Positions 13,201-28,200 of a stretch of 64,000 nucleotides of DNA are shown here, one piece after another. The position numbers and the translations under genes were made by a program. How positions within the stretch are numbered: the stretch's first letter is position 1; every line of letters starts with the position of its first letter. The stretch covers positions 109,299-173,298 of the forward strand of contig JAAWBD010000111.1 of assembly GCA_022792495.1 (NCBI GenBank), read 5' to 3'. The notes below the pieces were generated by a model. It ran no database searches. It was not told the origin of the DNA and saw nothing but the letters and a program-made list of their open reading frames with translations. This stretch comes from Oscillospiraceae bacterium. GTDB lineage: Bacteria > Bacillota > Clostridia > Oscillospirales > Oscillospiraceae.

Positions 13201-16200
13201 AGCTCCCTGGCCGTTGGAGTTCAGGCCCCAGGTGTAGATCTTTCCGTCCGCTGTCCGGGCAAAGGCAGTGGATCCACCGGCCCAGATGTCCACCACGTCC
13301 TTCAGATACCCGATACCGCCGGTTTCATCATTGTCGCCGTCGTTGGTATTGTAAGGTCTGGTCGTGTAAGAGCCGCTGGTGTGGCTCTCAGGATTGGTGT
13401 AGGGGGCCCGCACCTGGACAGGAACATACTCATAGGCCGTAGGCGTGCTTTCATGGTAGGTAAAGCCGCCCCGATCCTTCCGGATCTCCCAGTTATCCCC
13501 ATGCCACTCGTTCTCGATCTTACCATAGTCGCTGAGACACGTTCCTTCCCCGTACAAGATGGCGTAGCGGTCAGCCTCTGTCTTTTGGCTGGTACCGTCG
13601 CCCAGCTGGCCAAAGGTGTTGTCACCCCAGGCCCACACTGTGCCGTCGGCCATCAGCGCCAGGGCAAAATTGTCGCCGTAGACCACCTTGGGGGCGGTCA
13701 GCTTCCGGTTGGTGGTCTCGGTCAGATCCCGGTTCTTGGGCAGCACCTTTACCGTCAGCAGACGGACAACGCCGTAGCCGTTGGCGCTCTTATCGCCCTC
13801 CACAGGCTCCCTGTCGTCATAGGGCTGACCGCCGATGAACCGCACCAGCACCGTCACCTCGCCAAAGGCGTTGGGCATAGGCCGCAGCTCAAACCAATCG
13901 TCAGTGTTGGTGTCCGCCCTGCCCTCATGATAGTGGACAGTCAGAATGGACTCATCCGAGGAGATCACTTCAAAATCACCCAGACTCAGGTCGGAGCTCA
14001 CCACGCTGGGCAGCTTCTCCTCCGGCGTGCCGTCCTTCCGGTTGAAACGGTACAGGAAATCGTCGGTTCCGTCCACGCCGCTGGTCTCGTACAGGTTGGT
14101 TCCCACAGTGAGATACCGCAGGAAGGTGCCCTGGCTGTCGGCGCTCAGGGTGGCTGCCTGCAGGGTATGGACGCCGCCGCAGGGGATCTCGATCACTTCC
14201 ACCTCCTGCTTGACGGTAGCCACATCGTCAAAGGTGCACCTTACATCCTCATAGGTCAGGTCGGCGTCGGTCAGAACCACCTCCACCCCATGGTTGGCGC
14301 AGCTCCCCTGGTCGTCCTCGAAGGAGCAGGTCAGCTTCACAATGACAGAGCCATCCGCCTGATGCTCCTCTACCACCTCGCTGCTGTCCTCCACCTGGTA
14401 GATCGTACCGCAGTCAGGACACTTTACCTGGGTCAGGGCGCTACTGATATGGCTGCAGGCCACCTTGATCACCTGGTTCCCCTCGCCGTCCGTTTCCGCG
14501 CGAAGCTCCGGGCTGCCCTCGTCATACTGGGTGCCGCACCCGCCGCAAACATAGATGGGGATCTCCTTGGTTCCAGGAGTAGTATGGCTGCAGGTCAGGG
14601 TCACTGTACCGTCCCCGTTGTCCTTCACCTCATCCCTGTCGGCGGAATAGGTGGTTCCGCAGTCCGGACAGGCGTACTGGATGGAGGCCAGGCCCGTGCT
14701 GCCCACGATGGGCAGCCGAAGGGCGTCGCCCTCCCGCACCTGGAGAGGTATGGGATTCAGCGTAGCCGTCCGGTTGGACTGGTCGTGGGCCATCTTCTGA
14801 GTCACCAGACCGCTGTCCAGGCCCAGGCTTTCCACCTGCGCCCCGTTGGCATAATCGGTCACATACTGATACGTGCTGATATAGATGGAGTCCTCATCCC
14901 GGGAGCCTACCAGCCGCGGGATATTCTGAGAGGAGACCTTCTTGAAGTTACCGATGTCGCTGTTTCCGCTGTTGTAGTTTGCAGGGTTGTGCGTACGCCA
15001 GTCATCCTTGTCGATGGTGGCAGAGGCAGCCCCGGCGGTACCCATGGAGTACACCCGGCCGGAGTCGTGGTAGATGGTTCCCTGGTTCCGGTTGATGGTC
15101 ACGTCCATAGCCCCGGTGAAGAACTCGCCCGAGGCGGTGGTGCTGGGCACGTTGGCCGTTCCGGATTCCTTGCTCTCACCGGCGTTGATCACGGTGGGCA
15201 CAAGTACATCCTCCAGAACCCCGTTCACTCCAAGCTGACCCTGGGCATTATCGCCCCAGACATAGACCGTACCATTCCGGGAGGTAGCCGCCGAGCTGTT
15301 GCCGCCGGCGTACACCCGGGTGGCGGGTACGCTCTGGTTTTCGGCCACGCCGGTGGTAACCACCTTCACAGGGGTGGCCGCGTATTTGCCCGGATCCCGG
15401 TCTGCCCCGGTTCCCAGCTGCTTATTCTGGTTGTCGCCCCAGCCATAGATCTGGCCAGTGGAATCCAGGGCCAGCACATGGCCGTCGCCGGCGGCAATGT
15501 CCACGATGTCCTGGAGGTAATTGGTGCCGTTGAATTGCTCGCCCGCCTTCACCTGCACCGGGTAGATCCGGCTTAGGTTCTCAGTGCCGTCGCCCATGGT
15601 GCCGGTGGCGCCGTCCCGGTCAGGCTGGGTCTTGACACGATCCGCTTCAGGCAGGTTGGTGCCGCCATCCCGCGATGTATCGGTGGTGGAGGCGTCCATG
15701 GCATAGCCCCAGGTATAGACGGTGCCGTCGCTCATCAGGGCCGTCACAAACTCATCGGCGGCAGCCAGCTTGGTCACCCTGGGCGTCACATTGGCCGCGT
15801 CCATGCTCCGGTCGATCTTACTGGTGTCATAGGGATAGTCGCTGGTCACATTGGTGCCGTTGCTGTGGCTGTGGTACTCCATGGTGCTGTCGCCCAGGTA
15901 GCCGTGGCCGCCGGGGCCAAGGACGGTGACAGGAGTGGTCTTGAAGATGTTCTCCTGCTCGTAGTAGCGGAAGTTACCGATGCCGCAGCCGTGGTTATAA
16001 ACATAGCCGTCGTTGACAAAGGAAGCGCGAGGTGTTTCTTTCTTGTCTGTTCCGTTGATCTCCCGTCCCGGAGTGGCGTCGCCCGCCCGCATATAGTCGG
16101 TAAAGCGGCGGATGGTGTCGTCGGCGCCGGTGCCGGGAGCATGGCCGCTGGAAGTCTCAATACTGGGAGTGGGGCAGTCGTATCCCTTACTGCCGCAGAT

Positions 16201-19200
16201 ATCCGGATTAGGCGCCGTATCCAGGCCAAAGTTGGTGGTAAAGTCGGCGTACACATTCTCCAGATCCTGGTAGGCGCCGTTGTTGCCCCAGTAGACTACC
16301 GTGCCGTCCGCCCGCAGGGCCACAGCATAGTCCCGCCCGGCAGCCACCTGCACCGCGTCGGACAAGTCGCTCACCAGTACAGGAGAATAGGCGTTGTAAT
16401 CCCGCACCGCCACATCATAGAGCTCGTGGCAGTTGTAGTGCTCCACAAAGTAGTGGTAATCGGTATGTCCTCGATTATAACTAATGGAATGATAGTGGTT
16501 GGCGCCGCCATTACAGGTGCGAACCCGGAAATGGTGCTGATAGTTATAGACGTACACATAGGGCTCATTCCATGTGCCGTTACCCAGCTCGCCGTGGTTG
16601 TTATAGCCCCAGGAGTAGACCTTACCGTCGGCGGTCAGGGCGTAGCTGTTGTAGTCGCCCGCGGCGATCTGGATGATGTTGTTCAGGGAGCCGGAGCCGC
16701 CGTTTCCGTTATCTTTATCCGGGCCCAGCACCTTCTGAGGCGCGTAGAAGTCCCCATCGACAACCGAGCCGCCTTGGGCATCCCAAGCGGTAGTATAGTA
16801 CTTCCCGTAGTAATAATGCGGCCCATCATACGAGGGGTTCCAACTATGTCCACCGGTATAATAGTGGCAGTAATCGTAGTTATAATCCCGGTTATCCCGT
16901 TCGACCCCGGCGGCGATACCCAGCTGGCCGAACTTGTTGGAGCCCCAGGCCCACACCGTACCGTCCGCCTTCAGGGCCAGGGTGTGGTTCAGGCCGCTGA
17001 CCACCATGGGTGTAGCGATGCCGCCGGCGGGATAGACCTCCAGCTGCAGCACGCTCTCGGCCACACACTGATAGGTGTAGCCGCCATTTTCGTCCAGAAT
17101 GTACCGGTTCAGCCGATCCTTTACCGCCTCATAGGCCTTGAACACGATGGCGGTGGAGCCGTACTCCGCCCGGCCCACAGGCCGGATCACATAGCTGCCG
17201 TCGGCGTCCTGGGCCACGATGGCCACCGTCTCGTCCATGCTCTGAACGGTTACATAGTTCAGGGCCACCCCGTTGGCGTCCTGGGTCAGCTTCCGCAGCT
17301 GGCTGTTGATGGTGGCCCGGGTTCCGCTGACCACCACATACTTGGACACGTTCAGCCGCAGCTGCTGCTTGGCGTGGATCCGGTACCGCCAACCGCTGGC
17401 GGCGGAGTCGCTGGGCAGCTGCTCCACCATGGAGTGGTTGCTGTTCACATAGGTGGCGCCGCTCTCTATCACGGCTCCAGCCCCAATGGTCGCACCGTTG
17501 ATGTCCCCGGTGGCGTCCTCTCCGGTCATTCCGGTCTCGTCCAGCCCCTGCACCACGGCTCCATCCACGCTCAGGTAGCCCACAGAGCGGTACCCGCTCA
17601 TGATGGGAGTATGGTTGCTGGTAAGGGTCTTGTTCACGCTGCCCAGCTGATAGGCGCTGTTGTCGCCCCAGGCCCAGAAGGTATCGTCCATCCGCAGCAG
17701 GGAGACGTGGGTCTGGCCCAGACTCAGGGACTTGGCCTGGGTCAGGTAGCCGCTCTTCTCCTCCACCTTGTAGCCCGGAGTGTCCTTCCTGGTATCGGCC
17801 ACGTCGCCCACCTGCTCCCGGGCGGTGGTATCGCCGGCCAGAACCTTCACCGGGTAATTGCGCTGGGTGGTGGTATCGTCGCCCAGCCGCCCGTTAGCGT
17901 TGCTGCCCCAGGCCAGTACCTCGCCGTTGGTGCGCTCCTCCTCGGGGACGCTGTCCCGGTTGTTGATATTCAGGATGGCGGCAGAGTAGTAATTGCCCGC
18001 GTAGGCCGCCTTCACGTTATCCAGCTTCTTCTCCGGAGTGAGCATGATCTGCACCGGAATAGCCTCATACTTATCACTGTAAGTCCGGGCAGCAGTACCC
18101 TGGGTCAGCTGCATATTCCCGTTGCCGCCCCAGCCAAAGACGTTCTGCTCCTGCTCGGTGGAGCCGTCAGGCTGCGGCCGGTTGATGGTCTGAATGGCCA
18201 CCATGTGATCCAGGCCCGTGGAGATGGTGGAGATGCTCTGGATCCAGTTGTCATCACTATCACTGGCGCCCCGGAGCACCTGCTCGGGAGTACCCTGGTT
18301 GGAAGTACTGTTGATACCCAGCTGGCCGTTCACGTTCCGGCCCCAGGTCCAGGCAGTGCCGTTCTTCTTCACCACCGCGCTGGTGTAGCCACCGGCGGAG
18401 ATCATGGCCACGTTCTCCAGCACGCCCTCCGCTCTGGGCGCCTTGACCTGCACCGGGCTGAGCACGTTGTTATTGGAGGCGCTGTTGATATCCACGTTGA
18501 TACCGATCTGGCCGTAGGAGTTATTGCCCCAGGCATACACATAGCCGTCGGCGTCCAGGGCCATGGAGTGGGCAATACCGGCGCTGACGCTGATGAAGCG
18601 CACCTTCTCCTGCTTGGTGGGATCGGACTTGTCAGGCACCATGATGGGGGCGATCTTAGTGGCATAGTACCGGCTCTGGGTATCCCCGTGACCCAGCTGG
18701 CCGTTGCTGTTCAGACCCCAGGTCCACACGTCGCCGTGGGAGTCCAGCGCCACCATGTGGTTCTGCCCGGCGGCGATCTGCCGGATGCCGGTCAGATAGG
18801 TGTTCGCGTCGGTCTTTACCATCTGGGGATTGGGCACCACCTGCGCGCGGACGGCGGGAGTATAGCCGTTCACGGAGGTCGCGATATTCCGGGTGCCCCC
18901 GGTGTTGCCCTGACCCAGCTGGCCGTACTGGTTGGTACCCCAAGTCCACACGTTGCCCGTGCTGGTCAGAATAGCGGTGAACTCGTTGCCCGCCACAGTG
19001 GTGGGCACGATGGCGTTGCTGCTGGGCTGCAGGTCGATCTCCACCGTAAAGGTATACTTTCCAGTGACCACAAAGTCCAGCTTCTCTCCCATCAGCTCCA
19101 TCTCCAGACCATGGTCGCTGATGAACTGGTTCTCTCTGTTGTTATAATCGGCGGTCAGGGTGATGGTGGACTTACCCCGCTTGTAGTCGGGATCCCCCTC

Positions 19201-22200
19201 GAAATACAGGGGGCTAAAGAGCCTGGCGTCCTCCGAGTTGGAGCCGCCCACGTTGGTCACGGTGGCCTTCACCGCGTCCACGTCGGAGGAGACGATGCTC
19301 CACTCCTCGCCCATATCCCGGTTGCCATGGTTGTTCACGTTATCCTGACTGGTGGAGCGCAGATCCAGCACCATGGGATAGAGGGCGAAGCCCGTGTCGT
19401 AGTGCAGGTGGGTATTTTCCTTGTAAATGATCATCTTCTCATCGGCGCCCAGAGTGATCTGGGAGTCCACCTTATCAATGATCCCGTTCTCCTCCAGATC
19501 CCGGGCTCCCATATCCAGCACCGGCTGGCCGTCCAGCTTCCGGGTGAAGGTCTGGGTGGCGGGATCGTAAGTCACATAGGACTTGTCGTAGAAGATCCGC
19601 CGCACGCCCACAGGATTCTTTCCGGTGGCGTCAAAGGCGGTGGCCTCCATGTAGTCCACCTTCAGCTCCATGGTTTCACGGCGGCCCACAGGGATGGGGA
19701 TCCTCAGCTTGGAATTCACCGTATTACACAGCTGGCCCAACACATCGCTGCCGCCCGCTGTGGAGGCATTATTGCCCCAACCCCAGACATAGCCCACACG
19801 GCCGTCCAGCAGCCCGTCGTTCTTGTAGTCGGTGCCGTTCTTCAGGTACAGGTTGGCCGACAGGGTATGGTAGGTGCCCAGAGCCAGCGAGAATACGCCC
19901 TCCAGGTAGGTATAATCGGGATTGTGCTCCTCGTACTCGCCCTTCACCACTCGGGCGGGGATGTATCTGTTGATCTCGTTGCCGGTGCCCAGCTGGCCCA
20001 GGCTATTCTGACCCCACAGATAGGCATAGCTGCGCTCGGAATCGGGGGTGTTCTCCACCCGGTCGATCCAGCCCTCGTTATCCGCCGTCACCGTCTTGGG
20101 GATCACGGTGCGGATACCGCTGTAGCCGTAGCTGGCCTTCACATCCACGATGTATTCCTTCACGTTCCGGCCATTCTCCATCCGGTTCAGGGTGCTGGTG
20201 GTCACGCCGCCCTGACCGTCGGGAATATCGATCACGCCGGTGTTGTCCGCCAGTACCAGGGCGGGCTTGGTCAGCAGCTGAGTGGTGGTGGGCAGGCCCA
20301 GCTGCATCCTCCGGTTGTCACCCATGGCGAACAGGCTGGTCTCTGCCCCCAGGCCCACCAGCTTGGTGCCACACCCATTCTGGGTGCAGACCGCCGACCT
20401 GACCCCCTTCTCGTCGGTCAGATCCTGAATGGAGTACACCATGCCACAGGCAGGGCACTGGTAGCTGCTGCGCATCCGCAGAAGCAGGGTGTAGGATATA
20501 TCGTTGCCCAAGACGCCCTTGTCACTGCCCAGAGCCGCCATGGCCACATTGGTGAACAGCTCGTTGGTCTGCTTGTAGGTGTCATAGCTCTTGCCGTTGG
20601 TGGGGCCCAGATAGCTGCGCTTACGCACCGTGATGGAATCGTTCACATCCTGGTTATCCGCGCTGGACTTCAGGGCCACAGGCTGGGCCTGATAGCTGTT
20701 GGTGGCGCCGTTGCCCACCTGGCCCCGGTCGTTCCGGCCCCACATATACACCGCTCCGTTGGAGCGAATGGCCAGGGCGGTGCTGCCGCCGGCGGCGATG
20801 GACACCACATGGCCCAGGTAGTTGTAGATCCCCGGCTCGTCAGGGCCGGCGGCGGTGCCGTTGATGACCCGCACCGGCATGGAGCTGGAGTACACCTGGT
20901 TCTCGATCTTCCAGCCCTGGCCGAGCTGATCGTAGTTGCTCAGACCCCAGGCCCAGACATAACCCTTACTGTCCAGAGCCATGCCAAAGTCATCGCCAGC
21001 TGTAATGGCCACAGCCTTTACATCATCCGGCAGCTTCACCCGCACGGGCTTGTTACTGTTGGTGGTGCTGCCGTTGCCCAGCCGTCCATAGGAGTTGGAG
21101 CCCCAGCTCCACACATTACCCTTCTCGTCCAGGGCCAGGTTGAAGTCGTTCCGGGCCACCAGATCCACAATGTCGGCCAGATAGTCCACACCGTCGATCT
21201 TCTCCGAGCTGATGCCCAGGGCCTCGCCGGCCACCACCTGGACGGGGAAGGCGCTCTTCACGCTCTGGCCGTGGCCCAGCTGGCCGCTGGTGCCCTGGCC
21301 CCAGCTCCACACCGAGCCGTTGGGCCGGAGGAGCAAGGAGTGGAAATCACCCGCCGCCACCGTGGCCACCGTGGTTCTGCCCTCGGTGCTCTTGGTGCCG
21401 TCGGTCACGTACAGAACGAACTGGTAGCGGTAGTGCCGCCCGTTGGAATTGTAGTCCAGAGCCACCGTGGTAACGCCGAACTTATCCTTCCGCGCCCCCT
21501 CAAACACCAGCTGGCTGTTGCCGTTCCAGTGGTAGGTGGCCAGGGTGGGATCCATGATGGTCACTGTTACCGTATCCGGCCCCACATCCAGCAGGTTAGT
21601 CAGAAGGGCTCCCTTATGGATCAGGTTGAAGCCGGGATACTCCTTCACCACCAGGTGGCCGGTATTCATCACGTAGGGCTGCACCGTGCTGGTCACCGCC
21701 CGGGTGATGTCGCTGACGGCGGAGTTGCTGAACTCCTCACTGTAGTTGCCGCTCATGCTCCAGTCAGAGTTGCTGGGCAGGTGGATCACGATGCTGTCCT
21801 CCCGGGCGCCGGAGCGCACGGGGGTATTGTAGCTGACGATGCCGCCATCTCCGATGGCGCCGTTGTCGCCCCGGCCCATGCTGTACACAAAGCCGTCGTC
21901 GCCCAGGATCACGCTGTGGTTCACGCCCACAGCCATGCCAAAGGCCTTGGTGTCGTAGTTATCGAAGTAGGTGACATAGCCGCCCTGGGTAAACAGGGTG
22001 GTATTGGCCTGGTTCAGGTTGGTGTTGGTGCCGCTGTTGCCCATGCCAAGCTGGCCGTGGCTGTTGTAGCCCCAGACATACATGGTATTGGCGGTGAGGA
22101 AGTCGTTCTTGATCAGGGAGTGGCTCCCGTTGGAGCAGGTCAGATTCTGATAATCCGGGCTGGAGGTATAGTAGACATGATCCTCCGGACAGTTCACCTT

Positions 22201-25200
22201 GGGGGAGCTGTTGTCGTCCACGCTGTTGTCCACCGTCCCCTGGGGGATCAGCTCCTTCAGGTAGTAGGTGGTTCCGTCCGTGGGACAGGTATACCGGGTC
22301 ATGGACCGGGCGTAGGCCTGGTTGCTGCCGGCGGAGATCTCCACGATATTCTCCAGAATGGCATTCTCCGCATTCCGCACCAGTACGGGGATATCCTTGT
22401 CGGGGTTGCTGGCGGGATTCAATCCGGCTCCCAGCTGACCGTAGCGGTTGTTGCCCCAGGACAGCACTCTTCCCGCCCGGGTCAGAGCCATGGCGAAGCT
22501 CCCGCCCGCGGAGATGGAGGCGATATTGGTCAGATCGCTCTGGTCATCCATGGTGCTGGGATCCTCGGGGGTACCCTTTACCTTGAAGGGCACTGTCCAG
22601 TTGGTCACCTTGTCGCCGTTGCCCAGCTGGCCATAGACCGGGTTGCCCCAGGAGAACACCGCGCCGTCAGAGCGCAGGGCCAGGGCGAAGTCACCGCCCA
22701 TGGCGATGCCCATGGCGCCGGTCATATAGCCGCCGCCCTTGTAGCCCAGCAGCTGCACGGGGCTGGTCTGATCTACCTTGCTCTTGATGCCCAGCTGGCC
22801 GTTTCCGTTGGCGCCCCAAGTGTACACGGAGCCGTCCTCCATCAGGGCGATGGAGGAATTGCCGCCCGCGGCTACCCGGGCCACCCCGGTGAACACACCG
22901 CCCTGGCCGCCCGGCAGGGTCACCAAGGTGGGTACGCTCCGGTTGCTTCTGTTGTTGATACCCAGCTGGCCGTTGGCGTTCAGGCCCCAGGCGTAGATGG
23001 TGCCCTCCTCCGTCAGAGCCAGCACGTGGTTGTCGCCGGACGCGATGGAGAGAACCTTCACCGGCAGCTGAACCTGGATGGGCATCAGCTTGCTGCTCTC
23101 TCTGGCGTTATTCATGCCGTTGTTGCTGCTGGTCTCAAAGGCCACGGCGGTACCCAGCTGGCCATAGTTGTTCTGGCCCCAGGTCCACACGGTACCGTCG
23201 GAGCGCAGAGCCACAGTAAAGTTGTTGCCGGCAGCCACAGCGGGCACGGCCACAGCCCCGTCGTCCACCACGGAGATCAGCATAGCGCCGGTGTAGATAG
23301 CCTCCTCCGTATCATCCGGATTCTCCGGGTTGGGAGGCACCAGGATATAGAAGCTGACAGTGGCGGTGCCGAAGCTCTCGTTGTCGGCAGCCTCAATGGT
23401 CCAGGTACCGTTGGCCTGCTGCCAGACCTTCACCACATCGGTGTTGGAGCTGGTCATGATCACATGGTTGCCCCAGGCATACTCCTCCCGGGTATCACTG
23501 TAAAGGTTAAAGCCCTTATAGTAGATCTGGATCATCTGGTAGAAGGCGTTGCTCACCGGATCGTTGCAGCCCCAGCCGGTCTTGAAGGTGTCCCCGTGGT
23601 GCATGGTCAGGGACAGGGGCGGCGGATTGTTGCTGCCTCTGACATAGTTGATGGTCTTGACCTCATTGGTCTTTTGATCGGTATAGGTCAGGGTGGCCCG
23701 CTCCACCTCAAGGCTCCGGTAGACCTCGGGACCCACACGGATGGGCCAGTTCCAGCTGTCTCTGGTCTGGTAGTCGCCCATCTGGGCAAAGTTGTTGTTG
23801 CCCCAGCCGTAGACAAAGCCGTTGTTGTTCACCACCAGCGCGTGGTCATAGCCTGCGGCAAAGCCCTGGGTGCGCATCAGGTAGTGGTTGGTATACTTGT
23901 TCATCTCACCGGAGGAGTTCTCCAGCAGGATATTCTCGCCCTTGGTGTCCTTGATCTGGTAGACATTGTCGCCGCTGGTCACCCGGGTGGGCACAGACAC
24001 GGTGCTCACGTTGTTGCTGCTGCCCTTCTTGATGACGCCCAGCTGGCCTACGTTGTTGCTGCCCCAGGCGTACAGCTCCCCATCCTCAGTCTCCAACAGG
24101 GAGAAGGTTCCGCCGGCGGAGATATGGGAGATCCAAACCAGACCCCGCTTGTCGATCTCGGCCTGGATCTTGGCGATCAGGGCCTCATAGCGGGCCTTTT
24201 CGTTGTCGTCCACATAGTCCTTCTTGGCCACCAGGTCGTTATACATAGCCTGGTAGTTGTTAATAATACCGTAATTCTCCTTGGTGGTGGAGTTCACCGC
24301 CCCAGCCAGACGGTGGTCGCCGCTCCGGCCAAGGTAGGTGGTATTGCCGCCGCCCCAGCTGTAAACGGGAGTGCCGATCCGCTCCAGCCCCTTCTGACTG
24401 GCCGTGCCGTACTCGCCCCGCAGGGCCAGCATGTGGGTCACACCGGCGCTCAGCTCAGTGACCTGATCCAGCACCGTACCGGTGTTGGTCAGGTAGTTGG
24501 CCTCGTCCTCGTGATCCTTATGGTTGTCGTTGTCTTCAGTACCCTTAGCGGAGTAACCGCTGGTGGCGGTCAACACCGGGTTGGGATACACCTTATCCAG
24601 GGTGGAGCCGTCGCCGATCTGGCCATAGTAGTTGCTGGCCCAGGCCCACACCGTACCGTCAGAGCGCAGGATCGCACTGCTGCCCCGGGTGCTGGCGTTT
24701 CCGCCCGCCTCCACGTCGATGGCGTTGTTGAGCCACTTGCCCTCGCCAGCGCTGCCGCCCCGCAGGACGAAGTTGGGGGTCAGAGCCCGGGTAGCGCCGA
24801 TCACCTCGCCCGCCTGGCCGCCGGAGGTATTGCCCCAGGCCAGGACGGTGCCGTCCTTCAGCAGGGCCATGGAGTGGTCATAGCCGGTGGCGATGGCCAC
24901 AACGCCGGTAAGGTACCGGATCCCGTCGCCACTGCCGGCATCCTCATTCACATGCCGCAGGCCCTTATCGTCCACAGTATACCAATAGGGGCTCACTCCC
25001 GCGTGCACCCGGATGGGATAGAGGCTCCGGCTCACACTATTGTTGCCCAGCTGGCCCATGGAGTTGTAACCCCAGGCATACACATCGCCCTCAGAGGTCA
25101 GGGCCAGCACATGGCCACCGGTACCCTTGGTGCCCGCCGGGCTGCCGGCGGGAGCGGCGGTCTCGTCAAAGCCCTCGTTTACAGACAGGGCAATGATGGG

Positions 25201-28200
25201 AGTGTTGACCGCCTTGGGATCGCCGTTCACCGCACTCTTGGTCTTGATGTCGCCCAGCATACCGACGCCGTTGATACCCACCACCTGCATGGGAGTATCA
25301 ATGGTTACAGCGCTGATATCTGTTGTTACCGAATTGTCACCGGAATCTGTCTTGCTTTCCACCACATTTGCCCCGGAGAAGTAACCCGCCGCAGTCAAGG
25401 CCTCCATCTGGTCGCCGGGGGTAAACACGGTATCCACCGGGCTGCCCATGAAGGACAGGGCGCTGGTAGCGATATTCACAGGAGCCAGATAGTGAACAGT
25501 CTTGAGACTGCTCATGCCGGCAAAGGCGTTACGGCGGATGGCCGTCATGCCCTTGTTGATCGTCAAGGAGGTGAACTTGCCACCGGCAAAGCCGCTGTCC
25601 ACATCCCCATTGGGCCGATCCACAGCATCTCTGTCCAGAGCCTCTACCGCCACCACAGGCACCGCGGCATAACCTCTCAGGGCATTCACCGCATCAGCGG
25701 AAAGGACAGTGTCGAAGTCGCCCGCCTCCAGGGTGGTGGGTAGCACCAGGCTGGACGCGGTCAGGCCCGCGCCCTGAAGCCCTGTGATTACCGGTAGGCC
25801 GGGATAGGGAGTTCCATTATTTTGAATGGCGTTGATCACCGCGGTATAGAAGGCGGCGTCGGCCAGGTAGGGAGCCTGGGCCGCCACCAGGGCGGCATGG
25901 GTATCCCGGGTGCCCTCCACCTGAGTCTGGGCGGTGGCGAAGATCCGGCCCTTGGCAGCGGTGAGGGGAGCATTTTCCCCTGTCATGGCATCCAGAGCCA
26001 GCTGGAGGAGGGAATCGCTCTCATGAAGGGCGTCCACAGCCTCAATGGCATCCAGGGCATTGCGATAATAAGAGTCGTTTCCGTCGATCTCGATCCGCTC
26101 CTGCACCATGTCCTCGAAGATATCCCGGGCGGTCTTGGTCACCTCGGGCTCCTCAGGCAGGTCAGGATCGGTAGGCTCAGTAGGTTCAGTGGGATCGGGA
26201 TCGGTGGGATCCGTGGGCTCGGTAGGCTCGGTGGTACCGCCCTCACCCTCCGCAGTGGTCTCGGGCTTGCTGGGCGGGGTGATCTGGAGCTCTGCCCATG
26301 CGGCAGCCAGCCTGGCGTCGGCCTCCTCAATGGGCCGCTCCAGACTTTCCAGACCCACCACCAGCTGGGCCAGCTTCGCGGCGGTGAGAGTCTCCTCATT
26401 GAGACCCGCTACGGTGGTATAGATGGTATTGTAGAGGTTCCCCCGCTCCTCCAGGGCGGCGGCCAGCTCCTCCAGGGCCTGGATCATGCCCTCCAGAGCC
26501 TCCCGCTCGTGCTCCATGCTGCCGTTCAGATAGGTCTGGAGGGAACGGATCGCGCCGTTGATGGAGGCCACGGAATCGGTTACCTGCTCCCGCAGCTCGG
26601 TCACCGCGCCCAGGAAGGCCTCCTGGGTGCCGGTCCAGTCAGCCTTCTCCATCTCCAGGAGGGCGGCGTCATAGTCGGCCTTGGCGTCGGCGATTTGCTG
26701 GTCATAGGGCTGGGCTCCGTCCTGGGCCTTCTTCACCAGCTCAGGCAGAATACCGCCGGCTTCGGTGTCGGCCTTGGTGTAGAAATCCCAAGTAAAGCTG
26801 CCGGCCGGGGTGGCGGAGGAGCCCACGCTCTCGTTGGACTCGCCGTGGAGGGCCAGGTTCTCGTTGACGTTCTTACCCCAGGCCCAGACAGTACCGTTCT
26901 GCTTGATGGCGTAAGAGGTATACCGTCCGCTATATACGCTGGCCAGGGTGACGATGGGATCGCTGTCGTCGTTGAAGCCCTCACCGTACACGGTGACGGT
27001 GAAGCTGCCCCAATACTCATTGACCTTATCCACGATCACGATGGTGGCATTTCCGTTACGGGCATTGTCGTTGGTGATCCGATCCTCGGTGGCGGTGGGA
27101 TCGTACTTCTTGGGATTCTGGTTGTAGAGGAAGGTAGGCACCAACCGGATCCCCACGGACTTGCCGGAGGCATCCATGACCTGGAATACCTTCATCACGC
27201 TTTCGTCGCTGGAGAAGGCGTAGAAGCGATCAGAGTACTCCGCGGCGGTCTCCCCTTCGGCCAGAGCGGTCTGGAGGTTCCGCTGGGTGACCTCCCAGTG
27301 GAGGTTATAGCCCTTGTAGCTGTACTCCACGATCTTGGCGGTATCCACCACTGCGGTCTGGGTACGGCTGAGCTGGAGCTTCACAGGCATAGCCTCGCCC
27401 TGGTACTCTCCGGCGTATGCGCTGCCGTCCGCCTTCACAGGGGCGGTGTCGTCGGCGTTCTTCGGGCCGTAGTAGACGGCCTTGCCTCTGGTGGTGCTGG
27501 CGGAGGCATTGGCCACGGTATACTTCTCGTCGGCAGCGGTGATCTCCACGGTGGTGATCTCCATGATGTTGGAGGTCCGGGAGCCCACCAGCATGGGCAT
27601 CAGGACGAAGGAGCGATAGTCATTGTAGTTGGTATTGGTATTTCCGGTGGAAAGGTTGCCCACCTGACCGTAGTAGTTATAGCCCCAGGCATAGACATAG
27701 CCGTCCCGGGACAGGGCAATACCGTTGTTCGCGCTCACGTCCACCGCAATCATGTTGGTCAGATTGCTGGTGGAGCTGCCCGGGGTCAGGGCGGGGCCCT
27801 CACCGGCCAGAACGGGATAGGCGGTGTTACCGTTGGCGGTATTGCTGTAGCCGTTGCGGCCCAGCTGGGCATGGTCGTTGAGACCCCAGCCCCAGAGGGA
27901 GCCGTCCACACCCACAGCCAGAACGGTCTCGTAGCTGGAGGAGAGGCGCTTCAGGGCGGGCATGTCGGCGCCGGTGACGGCGGTGGGGGCAGAGTAGGTG
28001 GAAACTGTACCGCTGGAGGTGTAGGTGATCCGGCCCCAGATATAGGCCTTGCCGTCGGAGTCCAGGGCCACGGCATGGTTGGTGCCGGCAGCCACATCCA
28101 CAATGTTGGTCAGCTTGCCAGCGCCGCCCACACCCTTTACCTGAACGGCGGCATAGCGATCCAGGGTATCCGCCCGGCCGGCGGTGGTGGGATTCCCGGC

